From: Lates calcarifer
Lineage: Eukaryota > Chordata > Actinopteri > Centropomidae
Reading direction: 5' to 3'
NCBI RefSeq assembly: GCF_001640805.2
Contig: NC_066835.1
Location: 2,845,269-2,909,268 of the forward strand
DNA: 64,000 nt
The notes under the pieces were generated by a model. The model was not told where the DNA came from, made no database searches, and saw only the letters and a list, made by a program, of their open reading frames with translations. The translations under genes and the position numbers were made by a program. Position 1 is the first letter of the stretch, and the number at the start of each line of letters is the position of its first letter. This document shows positions 9,336-23,218 of the stretch, one piece after another.

Positions 9336-12300
9336 GAAAACTTAGTCAGCAGCAGGCCACAAAATGTCAAGAAATAGTTGTCACATGCTAATGACTAAAT
9401 ATCCAGGTTACAAAACACTCATCACTTACTGTTCCTTGCATCCGAATATGCAAGCACCTGCTGCTTTAACAGGCAGATGACTATCGATTGTTCATAGGGG
9501 GAGAGAAGTGGAAGACAACCTAGTCACAGTCTTTGGTGACAATTGAGTCACCAGGCTTTTGGTTACAAGACTACAATACATATAACTCATACATATTTTT
9601 TATAATTCCCTCCCAGTCATCAAATCAAACTGCCTGTGTCTCTTTAATTGAGAGCCAGTTGATTTACACTTTATGATAACATAAAGTTAGACTGAGTAAG
9701 GCAGTAGTTGGAGCTGTTGTCGCCCATCATTTTCTTTTAGGGGTGGTGAATTATTTGCAGGCAGCACAGAGGCCAAAAGAGTTCAAATAAGTTAGCTGTG
9801 ACGTGGAAGGGTTGAAAAAGAGCAGCACGGTAACTGGTCACCCCTGGGATTGGTTGTAAATGAATGTAAATTACAGCCTATTGTTTTACTCATGACATAG
9901 AACTCAATTCAGATGCAGCACTGCTCTGATGTATTGCACTTGTGAACCTTAACTGCAATAGCAAAAGGGGCAGGCAGTAAACTGCATTTGGATCGACAAC
10001 ATGATGGATCTGCTCACAAGGATTTTCTGTTGAGAGTGGGGGGCGTCCGTAGAGTCTGGCTTTACCCTCATAATGATCCCTCACTGTAGTACTCTCACAT
10101 CCCTTTCATACTTGTCTTGCCACTTGCCTCTAACTGCCAACTACAGACGCTTACTTTATATGTCTCAGTCCCATGATACCATATGTTTCTTTGATGCTTA
10201 AACCAGTGCATTTAGCATCAAACATAATGCTCAAAGCCACTCATCTTACCTGTTCCAACTTTTAACCAACAGGGACCGAACCTATTGTCCCTATCTGCAG
10301 GCATCATGCTTTATGTACATGTGAATCACTATCTGGAGGAGTGAGCATCTCCCCAGGGTAATGCATATGTTGAGGGCTTAACAAGTGATCCAAAACAAAG
10401 ACAAGGTTTCTTCATCAAAAAGAGACAAACACAGTGCTTTACTTGCAGAGCTATCTACCTATGCAGGCACAGGGACACATTTACCACTAAAGATGCTCTA
10501 ATGCACAGTCAGTCCCAGAGGAGCCTCTATCCGACGGCCGCCGCCTCCTCACCGCGTGCTGTTGTCATTGGCTCATCACATCACATCACAGCCCATTTGC
10601 CTCTCAGTTAATCCAGTCCTCCAAACCCCTCTAAGTCTTTACACTCTCAGCATGGGAAAATAGATGCACTGGCTAAACATGTCAGCACAGACTGCTGGAA
10701 CAGAGGTAATCATCCAGAACATTAAACAGCACTGCAGAAAAAAAATTATTTCTCGTCTTGTACCTCAGAAAATCTTTGAATGCTCATAAAAAACTGTCAC
10801 CTCACAGTGTCAGTGAAATTGCTGAAAATGGAAAGAGTTTAAAGACTCAAGCCTGAGGAAGGCGGGGTATGCTGGGAATGTGAATGTCTTACTGTTCGTA
10901 CATTTTAGTGGCTTTTTGGACTATGCTTTAGGGCAACTGTAGTGAAATCCTGTCTGAATTTACAGCCTCACTAAGTCAGATTTTAATCACTAATAATATA
11001 GATTCTTTTTTATATGGTTATTGATTTTCCTGTAGTTAAAGACTTTGATCCTAATACTGTCATCACTTAAAGCCACCTTGGCTCACCTTTGAGTGTCAAT
11101 TGATTTCCATCACCATGGTTTAAAATGGATTGTCAAGGCTGTCAATGCAATGAAGATACAAAGCCAAGAGTCAGCCTTTACACCACCAGAGCTGTCTGGC
11201 TGTCATTTCTTCCATTCTACCTATAAAAATCACTTCTGTATAAAGAAATTTACCCATATACCCTCTGGCCACTACTTTAATACATCTAAACAATCTAATT
11301 ATCAATGCCATTACCTCCACTCTATTGTAATGGAACTAATGTTGTGGCAAATTGTAGAGAATGCTGGTTTTCATGGACACAGTTATAGCAAGAGTTGTGT
11401 CTCATCAGACTGTTTGTGGTCCCCATCAACTGCTCACTCTTCCTCTGTTTTCCTTCTGTTCGCATCTAAAGTGACTCTGCTGCTTTTGTTTCAGCCCATT
11501 AGCTGCTGTAGTTCTCATATATTGCACTCTTATTGGAACTCATACCTTATCGTTAGCTGCGCACTTCAGCACAGAATCGCCTGTTTGAAGGCTCCAGCCT
11601 TTTGCTGTTTCTGCTGATCAACAACAAGTCATGGCTCCTATTACACATCACGGGAGTCGTGAATATGAGCTGTGGGGAACATAATGTGATGAAAGAAAAC
11701 GTGAAAGAGCTGAAATGAGTGCTGTGCCCCAAACCCTTTAAACAAAAACACATATTGTAATGTTGTTATGCCATTCACATGAGCCAAGCACAACTGTTTT
11801 TCAAAAACACATACACACATAATAACTTCTAATTATATGTAATTTACACACACTGGCCTAATGATTCATTATTCTTGTAACATAAATAGAAAAGCCTATT
11901 TGCAGCAACAAAGGTATTATACAGAGCATATTAAACTATTCAGTGAGTCCTAATGTCCAATGGATGGGGGACCATGGATGGATGGTCAATCATTTTTCAC
12001 ATTTTTCTATTAATTTGTCACCTGTCTGCATTCCATTGCCTTTATTTCATCAGTCTTTCTGAGCAGCTTAAAATGCATTTGCATTTGTTAGTTACACTGT
12101 GGGCAAGGTAGGTACCAAGTTTTGATGAGGAAGAAAGAATGTATGGACTAAAAACGAGGAGTCCAACTGTTATGTACAGAGACATCCATCTATATAGGAC
12201 CCTCAAACAGATTTGCACAAGGAAGCAGGCTATTTGAAGATTTGATGCACACAACTATTGACAGAAGAGGGACTTAGAAGCTTGAATCTCATGTTGGAAT

Positions 12301-15300
12301 CCAGGGGGGAAAGGGGAATGGAGATTGGCTTGCAGGTGGATTTTGATGAGAGACAGGAAGAAACTGATCTGGGTGGGGGAACTAACACTGACAATGTTGT
12401 GGGAGTGCAGAGATTAATCTGTGGAGCGCTCTCTTAACATGTTACTGGGCTGTTCTGTTCACATCCTCACCTAAAGTAGTATTGTAATAAGTACAGTTAT
12501 AACCATGTTTTCATTATCATTTATTTGCACTCATGTGTTAAGACTGATACCATAGAGTAGGATTCATTCAGACAATTACAGGTGCAGGAAACACACGAAG
12601 ACAGGAAGTGGGATCTGAAACGAGGAGAAGTGAGTAACACCAAAATAAAACAGGAAATGCAGAAACAAACAAAAACATAACCTAATGAGCAGCGCTGCAC
12701 ATGACATTATGAGCCTTAGCCACTGGCATGCTATCCAAAGCCTCATGGGAGCTACTATAATGGTCACATGAATGACTTACTGCTACTGCTCCTTGTGCTG
12801 CTGCTGTTCATGCTGCATTTTACTGTCCAACATTATTGGCCATAGAGTTAGGCTTAGTTTTATCTTTGAATACAACCCCAATAATAATCAATCGTTAGAT
12901 CAAAGTTTGTGGCAACAGTGGCCATTTAGAAAGACCATATCAAGCTTTCCAGACTGCAGTAGGGGCCCAAGAAGGCGCTGAAAAAAGTCAACTGAAAAGT
13001 AACGTTACTTTCTGGGTCTGCTTGGCTCTTAGTAACCCAAGGAAGTTGGGCAAGATCCAAATTATATTCAGTCTGCCTGGGTCTGGGTATGGTCCCATTC
13101 ACTTGCTTGGTCTGTGTGTCAATATGTCAATACCTGAGTGGATCTGAGGAGACTCGCTATCAGTTTTGATTGTGTGATGCATTAGTCATCACAGGAGGAA
13201 AATGTGTTTTTTGAGACCAGATGCACAGTGTGAGCTGTGAAGTGCATTACATTGATCCTTAAGGCATATACTGCCTCTCTTTTTCACTCACATCACTCAT
13301 TAATTGGCTCTGCTGTTATTATTCTGGGGTCTAATCACCATGGACCTATTTTGGACCAAATCTCACTATCTAAGGGTCCACTCCCTTTTGTTTTGCTTGG
13401 GGGATGGAGGCTTGGGATTCTTTAAAATATGTTCATGCATGTTAGGTTTGAATAGGCTGTCCATGGGGCTGTTTCAGATCAGGTCCAGACTTTGGTCCTG
13501 TAAAGAAATCTACTTCAGGACCCTCATCCTGACCTCAGATCCAGATCAGACCCGACTTTGCTTTGGCTAAATACAGTGTATTGACATTACGTACTTTTCT
13601 AAGCATTTATGGCTGACTGATTGAGTCAAAAAAAGAACAACAAAAGTTAGACCAAGAATGTCATATGACGGTCTCCAGTGAAACAGGCATTAGAGAGAGT
13701 GTAGGAAGCCTAATCATTAGTTTCAGCCTCATCACTACAAACCCTTGTAATTATCTCCTCTCAGAGTGTAGGCTGTACAATTCAAAACTGAATCATCAGG
13801 AAATACAATTTCCTGTATGGGCTCCAGAGATGAACCTTATAAAATTATGCAGTCAAATCTGGTGTCTAATACATATCTATTTAGAGATCTGGGAAGCTCT
13901 AAGGATCTCTGATGTAAGACATTTACACTGAATACTGAGTCTGTTTATTTGGTGTAGCGACATCTGGCCTCAGCCTGCCGTCAGCCTGGCACCTGTGATC
14001 AGGCTATCACAGAGTTCATAGTGGGAGAGGTACATGAAGAAAAGGACCTGCACTGAGGTAAAAGTACGGTCACTGAGAATTATGACCTGAACCCCCATCC
14101 TCTCTCCAGCTTCCCCAACATCCAGCAATAAGAAGCAGATATAGAACTTTTCCTCCCAAACCAGGGTCAAAGGTCAAACGTCCAGCTCAGAAGAATAAAC
14201 TCTTCATTTGGACCTTAGGAATGAACACCCTTAAAACAACATAACATAACGTAACATGGAAAGAACTATGCAGATTGGACTCTCTCAGATCTACAGACCT
14301 AACTAAGGTCTTCTCCTCATTTATCTTTCTCTGCATCAGATCTCTGGCCATAAGTAACAGCACATACCAATGTTATCTAGCCAACATTGCCCACACCTTT
14401 CATAATGTCTAAAACTATATAAAATATTGTCTACCCATTCTGTAAAGCAAACCATATATTTATATTATTTGATATTTGATATTTTTTGATAATCCTGCAT
14501 TTTTATCCTGAAGATTTTTAAAGATTTATCAGTATTAGATTCTTCAGCTACCGCATTCTGCTCATGACAAGAGTTGATAGTAAAATAAGTAAACTTTAAT
14601 TTTCATCATTGATAGACATCTCAAAATTAGGTACCATTACGATTATAGCATTATAGAGTAAACCTATTTGTTTCCACCATATCACTCTGCTCATTTTACC
14701 TGCAGTTAGTTCACCGTGCTAGTTTGACCATCTTCACATTTCTAATTAATTTGTGTTGTCTTCACTGAGGACTGATGCCCTGTGCAATGACAGCATAAGA
14801 TTATACGTTTATTTTATTAATTTGTGTGCATTATTGCTACATTAAAAGTGCATCAGTGATTCAGTATGCAGATACTGAATGAAGGAGCTCATTCAGTGTA
14901 AAACATGGGGAGAGGCAGGTGTAGATATTTTTCAAGTACCTCCTGTGAGCAGCATTTGATGGTACAAAATATTCACAGATGGAAAGTTTCAATTGAGCGT
15001 GTCATGAATCCTCGTGGTATTCAGCGGAGACAAAATGATTGGAAGCAACTTCCCCACTGATCATTCCAGAAAAGTAAAGAAAGAGCACAGCGACCGACGC
15101 ATTAAAATCACCAAGTGATTGATTCTCACAAAGCAATAATTTTCTGAACCTGCTGAGCATATCTTGTAGGGTTCTTTTTTTATCTTATATTTTCCTTCAA
15201 ATTGTTGTATTCAAAGCATAAATGTGTGGTTCTGTGGGAAAGAATCACTCTACAAAATACATCTGGGGATGAACGGGTGATAATATCAGTGTGAGTGATG

Positions 15301-16919
15301 AACGTGTGTTGCTCCTTACATGGCAAAACACTTAATATGAGTCTATTTGATCCAAGGTGTTCTATCATTCCTTATCATTTGAGGGGCTGCTTGATTCAGG
15401 CGCCACCTTGGTGAGCGAGACCTATCAGTCACTTGCCTGAAACCCCTAGTTCTGCACTATTCACTGTACAAACTGGAACTTCCTTTGTGACATTCAATAC
15501 AAATACACAGAGGGAAAGCAGAAGGTAATTATTCAGCAACCAAAACACATTTGCAATTGGCTGTCAACAGACTAAAAATACTTAGGACTGATAACTCTGC
15601 ACTCCAAATAGTCACTAAAAAAAACCTAGAAGGACCAGCAGGTTATTCAAACTCTGCTATAACCAGTATAGCTTGTCAGTATTTATGTGCACTAAATATA
15701 GTTACAGATAGAAGCAATGAAAACTCCACAAATGTAAATACAAGTTACAACTTGTATTTAAATACTAGTTAACCATAAAAAAACTGTTTATCCAAATGAT
15801 GTTGGCAGTAATTCCCTCACTGTCAATGCTCTACATAACATAATTCTTAGTTTCTGATACTTTCTGACAGATAATAATATGTTTGCATCTTAATTACAAG
15901 GAGGGTCTGCAGGTCCTCATCTCAGGCTGCATACAGTAAGAGACCAGATACCAGTAAGAGAGACCTTAAGAAAATCAACCTTAAACAATTAAAGTGAGTG
16001 GGACAAAAATAAGAATTTTAAATTCTGTCCATTCTCATTGCACTAGAAATCTCTGGCCACACCACTATGCAAAGGCAGATTGTTTACAAAGAAACTGGTC
16101 TGTAAACTCATGGATGCTTATGGTAAGCACTTTGGGTAATAATTTTACTGTTCCATTCACCTTTATTTTCTTGTCCAGATTTGTTTGGCTAACCTGTTTA
16201 AAACCTGTCTGACTCCATGTGTTTCTTGGAGTTTCTTAAACCTAAAACTATTTAAATTTATGTTAGTTATGGAGATTTTACGCTGCGCAATAGACCATAA
16301 TCTGTCTCTGTAATGCATACAACTGCATTTCCAAGTGTACCCCATATGCACACACTAATAATGCCTTCATTGTGACATTGTACTTACCTGTATTGCCTGT
16401 TCATGTTACCCTGTATGTCTGGCAAGTCCACCAAAAAAACTCAAAACACAACTATGTCATCATTGTTACTGAAGAAAATTGAAGCAACTTTAAGTCATTT
16501 TGTAGGCAGTGTGATTAACAGTTGGATTTTGGCTGCAAACTGTTGGTTTATGAGGAACTTTATTCCTTCAAAGTTCTTCAAATGTTCTACCAATTTGATA
16601 TTACTATAGTATGTTGAAGGTCATTCTATTCCAAATGATGCCCATGTATGTTATTGAAAAATGAAACTGTGAAATGGTGCAGCAGAGAAATCAATGATGA
16701 TGGTAAATAACAAAAAGATAACTGAACTCATCTGTGACATTGTACATAGCACTGAAATGGCTCTAAAAGAAGGCACCTCACTCAACTGACCAATCTTGTC
16801 TATTACATTAAGGCTTGAAAATAAAAAGGTTTTTAGTGCGGAGCTGCAGTTAAGGACCACCACACACTGACATGGCAGCATCTCATAACCCTGTCTTTAT
16901 AACTATCTTTCTGTTACCT
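9336..16919. other. Long intergenic stretch, no gene seen
   Basis: About 7.6 kb without a supported gene. The frame at 11093-11617 (174 codons, plus) is compositionally odd and shows no domain. A minus-strand splice-donor-like CAG/gtaagatgag occurs at about 10245 without a convincing partner acceptor. A tetranucleotide-like GGATGG patch lies near 11960-11985, and CTGCTGCTG-type repeats near 12782-12812. No transposon was recognised. Confidence 0.4.
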
Positions 16920-17345
16920 CTGTGAACCCTTAATTTCCTTGAAAATGTTCCGCACTAGTCTGTTTTGAGGTCTGAAACACGCCGCAGCTTTTACAATGTA
17001 TTATGGAATGTAATTCTGTTTAATTAGAGATAGAGAACAAATACCAGGCTGTGTGCCCTTGTGTGGAGAGAAGTGATTAACCACTGGCTTTGTTTAAATA
17101 TAATCCTGTCAATCACAACGTCCTTTGTCTGGGGTGCTAATAAGTATTTCATTGTTCAGCAAACATGATTTCCCCCAAAATAAAATGAAGGATTAAAAAT
17201 AATGAACTGTTCGCCCGCTCATTTGCATCTCGTGTTTAGTTGAAGTGTGGTTTTGAGAAACAAATTGATCAGTGCTTAATTTCTATTAAGATGTCTAGAG
17301 AATGGTAATATGCATGGAGGATGAATTTAATGAAAGGTTTGAGTG
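16920..17345. promoter_or_regulatory. Candidate enhancer-like segment (weak)
   Basis: Repeat-free DNA with several homeodomain-type TAAT cores (TTTAATTAGAG, CTAATAAG), a perfect octamer ATTTGCAT at about 17221, and a CCTTTGTCTGG stretch. That mix is common in conserved developmental enhancers, but no conservation can be seen from one sequence, so this is a prompt for comparison only. Confidence 0.15.
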
Positions 17346-17499
17346 AAAGACTGACTCATTTGAGAGTATACCAACACAGGTGAATATCAAATGTCACCAG
17401 TACAATGTACCCAGTTACCTCTGGAAAGATACAGTACCTTATATAATGTTACAGCATTTGGATGAGGAAACACAGATTTACAGTAAGTAATAACTGGAC

Positions 17500-18055
17500 A
17501 GTGTCCATCCATCCATTTCACTGTCTATCCATCCATTCACCTATCCAATAATCATTTCAATAATCACTCCATCAAACCAACCATCTGTCATCATCCATCC
17601 ATTAATTTACTGTACCTGCTTCATCTATGTAGTCATCAGCCAATTTATTTTCTGTACTCCTTCTATCCAGGCAATCATTCATTCATCCCTCCATCCACCT
17701 TCCATTTTCTATCCATCCTTCTACTAATCCATTCAATCATCCATCTATCAGTCCATCTATTGATACATCTATCCATTCAGCTATTCATTTCCCATCCATT
17801 CATCAGCCATTCATCTACCCATTAAGTCTTCCACTCATCCATTCATTTCCCGTACCTGCCTCAATTAACAATTCATTTATTCAGTTAACCATCAATAAGC
17901 CCATTATTTTCTATACCACATCTGTCCATATTTTGCTATACTTACCCATTCATCGACCATTAATTTTCTATACCTGCCTCCACCCATCTATCCTTCCTTT
18001 CAACTATCTACTATCCATTTATTTTATATACCCACTCCATCCATCCATGTTGTAT
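17500..18055. repeat. Degenerate TCCA tetranucleotide tract
   Basis: About 550 bp in which CCATCCAT, ATCCATTC and CATCTATC recur with many substitutions and interruptions. It is an old, decayed (TCCA)n satellite ending where the mariner relic begins. Confidence 0.8.
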
Positions 18056-18069
18056 ACCAGGTTCATCTA

Positions 18070-18360
18070 TTTGTGTGGTGTGATCAAAAAGTTCAGAGAC
18101 TATGCCTATGACAAGCAAAAACTACACCAGATTTAAATTTAGCCTCCTCCCCCTTCAAAGTAATCACCTTATGCAATGATACACTGCATAAGTGATACAC
18201 TGCAGAAGGCGAGTGGAAGTCCCTAGAAGTCCCTACTCTGTAAGTGCGTCAAGCACCACCTGCGACTCATGCTGGATCTCCTCCACTGTGTCAAAATTGT
18301 GACCCTTCAGTTTGAATTTCATTTTGGGGAAGAAGTGCAGGGAGCCAAATCTGGTGAGAG
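18070..18360 (-). pseudogene. Mariner transposase relic, C-terminal end
   Basis: The minus strand from about 18355 reads SPDLAPC, the catalytic D34D box region of mariner transposases. After a small deletion it continues FPKMKFKLKGHNFDTVEEIQ, typical of the segment following that box. A stop follows LDALTE, and short internal duplications (GATACACTGCA twice, AGTCCCTA twice) break the rest. The end at 18070-18095 (GTGTGATCAAAAAGTTC) looks like a mariner terminal repeat. The 5' half of the element is not recognisable upstream. Confidence 0.75.
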
Positions 18361-20689
18361 GGGTGGGTGGGGAGCGACAATTGTGTTAGTGCAGCCAGAA
18401 AATATTAATTCCATTACTCGGTCTATCACATATTCATGCTCATCTCACCCCAATAGGAAATATACCACTTATATCTCTTTGGTACCCCTGATTAATTATG
18501 TTGCATTAGTGGAAGATAATCACAGTTACTCTTAAACATCAGAGCTTTGTATTATCCCATTCTCACCCTCAGCCCAGCAGTGCTTGCAACCATTATCGTA
18601 AATGTTGATGAGACATTAAAACTGTAGACTTTCAAATAAAGTTGAGAAGTGAAATACATGCATAAATTGCAATCCACCTCCTATCAATTTTGTGCTGTGA
18701 TGACTTTCTCTTTCAGATAAGTTTGGGTAATTCAGGAGGGGCATTTTAGTCTTTGTTTTGCCACTTAGATTCCCATAACTGCACTCTGTCTTGGTAATAC
18801 ATGGACCTGTAGAACTCTCCATCACACTTGCAGTATCTGCCATAGAGAAAGAGCCAACTGGACAGCTAAAGCACAAAAGCTATATCATACTAAAGCTAGC
18901 TGGTGCAATAGCCACTGCTAGCCTTCGCTAAAGCAAAAATTGAAATTAGATTTTTCCCTACCTGTAAATGAAAAGTATCCATTTTGATGAACAGACATCT
19001 TGGTAATGAGTTATTTCAGTGAAGCAGAACCTAAATCCAGTCATGCTGTGGGAAAAACACAGCTGTAGTTCTGCTAAATCTTAGCATTGTAGCAGTAACC
19101 ACCATTTCAGCTTGACCACATGGGGCTCACACTGCAGTGTAATCCATTTAATTTGGTGAGGGTAAACCAGCTTTAAAACACATACATTTTTAATTAATTC
19201 ACTGTGTTGATTTAAGTAAAAAAACATTGATAGTGTGACTGCCAGACATTAATGATAATTCCTGCCATTGTACATCAACTTACCTCTGTTAATGGAGGCT
19301 TATGTGTTCATCTAAATGTCCTGAATGATATTTCATTGCAACCACAAGAAGTGTGAAAATAATTGCACCCTGCTGAAGTGTTACCTGACGTTGCATTTTG
19401 CCACACTTCCTATATTTTCAGAGATTACATGTATACTGCTTTGAAAACTTTAAAGTTAATGGAAGGTCACAGCATTTTAAGGAAAAGCATGCAAACAATA
19501 TTACAGAGACGTGACATGTTGGTGCTTAGATGTTCTCCAATTCCCCTGCTGTGTTTGTGGAAGACCCTGAAGTCAGCCTGTAATTTTGCTCGTAATTTCT
19601 TCCTCCTTACCACTAGAGAGGACAAACCACAGTTATTTGACCTCTGCTTTGAACTTTTAAAATGGAACATCTTGGCTTTTAAAATGTGGTAGTCTGTGTG
19701 CCTCCCTAGACCTTTGTTGACTTTGTCTTGTTTGTACAAAGTTTTTTTAGATTTTCAAAGTCACAGAAGCAAATAGCACGTATAACTCCTTTTACCACCT
19801 TTAATTGACAGCTTGTTGGCCTTCTTTTAGACCTCAAACATCCAGTGGCCTTTAAAAAATAGCAGAGGAAAGCTAGAACTTTAACGTCCTTGCTGAAAAA
19901 TCCTACTCTTTCTTTTCCTGCAGAAAAATGTAGCCGCTATATTCCAGGTTTACCAAAGTCACAGATAACCTTTCTCATTTCAAAACACCTTTGCTAAAGC
20001 AAATTATCTGTGTGTTTAGGTTGATCAGTTTTACCACAGGAAGCTCTGATGAAAGATGGCAAAGTCACAGTGGCATTTTTGCCTCTGAGATTTGAATATC
20101 CACATTAATAAGAAATGTTCATAGCAAGCAGTTTTGATCTAAAGATATACGTGTGCACTCTTCCTATTCAACCTTCATCTCGATGCCAAAGCAGGCTCAT
20201 TGGGACTGACACTCTGTCCGCTTTCAAAGCCGGCTTTTCAAAGCCTGCCTCTATCGTGGCAAAATCCGGGAAATGCTGCATCCGAGGAATTGATGTCTTT
20301 GTAGGTGAAATTCATCTACAGTAACAATCTCAGTGAAATGGCAGCAGTGCTCCCCAGACCACTGTCTGAGAGATGACATTTTGTTGAACAGTATTTCATT
20401 CCTCATTATCTTCTCATGTTCAATCCATCATCTCTCCCTTTTCTCTCTGGGATGCACCTCTTTGCTCTTCTCGCTGCCCAAAATATCTTCCTTATCTCAT
20501 ATCAGTCCTTTTTTTCCTCATTTGGTCCCACATGTGATTCCATTCCACATGATTACCTTTGCTTCTGTGAAATGTGCCATGTATACGGGCTCTAATAAGG
20601 ATGAGATCCTCTGGCATGTTATTTCTCAGTCCTATCGAGTTGAGTGCTTGATGTCACCTTCAATACTGTATCAGACAAGCCTTTTATAG
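18361..20689. other. Intergenic DNA, no gene seen
   Basis: No supported gene. A minus-strand GAG/gtaagttg donor-like site lies at about 19277, but all three frames upstream of it close quickly, so a coding exon is unlikely. Frames at 19363-19739 overlap on both strands without protein-like character. Confidence 0.45.
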
Positions 20690-20715
20690 CTATATATATA
20701 CACACACATATGTGT

Positions 20716-20782
<67 letters not shown>
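20690..20782. repeat. TA-rich microsatellite
   Basis: A mixed TATATACACACATATGTG start leads into an uninterrupted (TA)n from about 20720 to 20782. Confidence 0.95.
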
Positions 20783-20785
<3 letters not shown>

Positions 20786-22789
20786 TTGTTATAATATCAT
20801 GAGTCATGATTGACTGGTTTGGTTCAAAACTCCATACAGTATGTTAGGATTGGAGGAAAGACTGCAGAATAAAAATAATGGGTGTTTTATTGCTGAAGCT
20901 GGAGATGGTGAAAAGGGAGGCAAGTAAATGTCAGCTGTGTGTGGTCAATATCTTCTCAAAGATTCTAAATGCGTCACATTCAGGGTGCAGACCACAGGAA
21001 ATGCAAATGAAGCATCCCCATGCTGTCTGGAAAAAGCTGATAAATTAACATCCATTGTTACACACAAATAATTAATAAACATCTACTATAGATCCAGACC
21101 TAATTGCATTGATACTGGAGACATACTATATAAATTATATGTAATCATTCTCATTAAAAACTAACTTAGCTCTAAATCAAGTTAACAAGTAACACGCACA
21201 GTCACTTATTATGCTATCAACTGATCCGCCTGAAGTGGTCTTTGTAACAGTAAACCGCCCCACACTCCCCCATTTAACTTCTGATAAAATTAGTTACTGT
21301 GCTTTCCATAATGGTAGTATCAGGTATTCATTGTAGATACTTGATACTATTTTGTAACCTGAGAGGATAAACCTGGGGCAAAAAAAGGATGAAAAGCACT
21401 CACACTGCCGCTTGCTGGTAATTGCTAAAGGCGATTGAAATAATATATGGTGTTTCGACGCTAAGAGAACACAGTTTAAATTTAAAGAGATATTCTTTAA
21501 AAAATCAACTAGAAACGTTAAATAGAGATGGGGTTGTAGTAGTTTACATTAGAGTACTGAATCTACATCATACTGAAGGGGGAGAGACAGAGGAGCAGTC
21601 AGTGGTTGAGGGGTTGAGGGGCACTGCTGGGGTGAAGGAGGTGTGTGTCAGGGTTCCAGTGCATTTGTTGAATTTGAATCCTTTATGGGCCCCAGGGTTG
21701 CTATGACCAATCCTTGTTATGGGATTCTTTGGTCAGGGGTTGGCCCCTGAACAGTATAAGCGGGTATATAAAATGGAAAGTAGGGTGGAAGATGGAAAAC
21801 ACCTGTGGCATTGCTACTGTGGTTAGAATTCTTTCTAACCAGTAAGGTATAGGTGCCATCAAGGACCAAACACACACAGTAACACAAACATTTTATTTGG
21901 GAAAATGCACTCTCTAAGTCAAGAAACACTAGGAAATGTCAAACTTAGATGTTTTAGGATATCTGCAACAAAACCATCTGTGAAGAGATTCCAAAATCAT
22001 TTTTGCCAAAGACAAATCTAAATGGATACAGACAGAATCTGAAAGTGCAGGATAATCATGGGAAGTGAGAAGTGTAACATTTTATTCCGACCTCAAATCT
22101 TGAACCAAAGTTACTAGTTAATGCACCACACCGCCCACAGCTAGGCCAAGACCAACTGTGAAGCTTCTCGTCATTAGCCTATTATGCACCATTACATACT
22201 CCCCTCCTTTAATATGAAGCCTTCTATGGCCTTAACCACAGGTTGTACTGCATATCAATGAGTTATGAGCAGCTCAGTCAGAGAATGAGAAAGAGTGCGA
22301 TATATGTATTTTACAAGTAAATCGTTCCTCTGCGGAGATACACAACAACATCTTTGTGGGCCTACTCATAGAAGAGTGCTATAGGTCTTCTTGGCTTACA
22401 GGAGAACTGACACACACACCCCAAATCTCAGTGCCTGTGAGCACAGGAAAGTGAATTCCTTGCATTATATTGTTTACCATCGTGTCATTGTGCGGGCCAC
22501 TTACAATGATAAATCTTTCACATTTGTTTCATGGATGGAGATCATGTTGGGCACAGGTACGGCACAGCACGTCTGTCATAAATCATAAAAAATTTCCAAT
22601 ATTTTTATTACATTTCTAGTCTAAACAATTAAAATGTAAAATAAACAGCCCCAAGTGAAATGATTGCTGTGTTGGATATACAATAAAGAGACTCATTTAG
22701 GGCAGTAAAGTTTTGTCACCTGATCTTCATTAGAATAATTTGGTGAGTGCCAGTAACACCTGTGATTCATTAAAAGGATTTGAGCCCAG

Positions 22790-22790
<1 letters not shown>
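20783..22790. other. Intergenic DNA, no gene seen
   Basis: No recognisable gene, RNA or transposon. The frame at 21422-21706 has no domain. Confidence 0.45.

Positions 22791-22824
<34 letters not shown>
22791..22824. repeat. TG microsatellite
   Basis: An uninterrupted (TG)17. The DNA from here to the hAT-type element at 23219 holds nothing recognisable. Confidence 0.97.
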
Positions 22825-22825
<1 letters not shown>

Positions 22826-23218
22826 CATCTGAAATTCAAGATATACAATTAGAATTTATAACAAAAAACATTCTTATCTCAAATCTTTAAACACAAAGCT
22901 CACTGCTATCATCCCCTGAACAAATTTCCATTTCAATAAACCTGGTATGTTCAACAGCTGAACTCTTAATAGCATGAATAAAATCAGGAAAAGAAAGACA
23001 GGGAATTAAAATGCGATAAGCCAATTATTCATCAAGCGTTTGATTAGTTTATCTGAAAGCTTTTTTAGGGTTGTTGAGCCGCGCCAGTGAATAACAGTAA
23101 AACTGATGGATCACTCAACTAGAAGAGGACCAACAAGAATAGATGGCACTATCAGTGAAATAAAACAATCCTGCTGATATGAAGCATTAAAGTGTCATAA
23201 CCCTCATCATCTTTCATG

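Noticed and set aside
10200..10260. Minus-strand splice donor-like CAG/gtaagatgag
   Set aside because: No good acceptor and no shared open frame upstream; probably chance or non-coding.
11093..11617. 174-codon plus-strand frame
   Set aside because: Low-complexity Ser/His/Cys-rich translation with no recognisable domain, no upstream promoter and no splice context; long chance frames are expected in 64 kb.
13970..14170. 66-codon minus frame with a membrane-like composition
   Set aside because: No acceptor or donor fits its borders and no family is recognised.
16380..16450. Minus-strand 31-nt exon-like segment ending at CAG/gtaagtac
   Set aside because: The acceptor tract is weak and the segment too short to judge; two of three frames are stopped.
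19240..19330. Minus-strand donor GAG/gtaagttg
   Set aside because: All three frames of the short segment bounded by the nearest acceptor contain stops.
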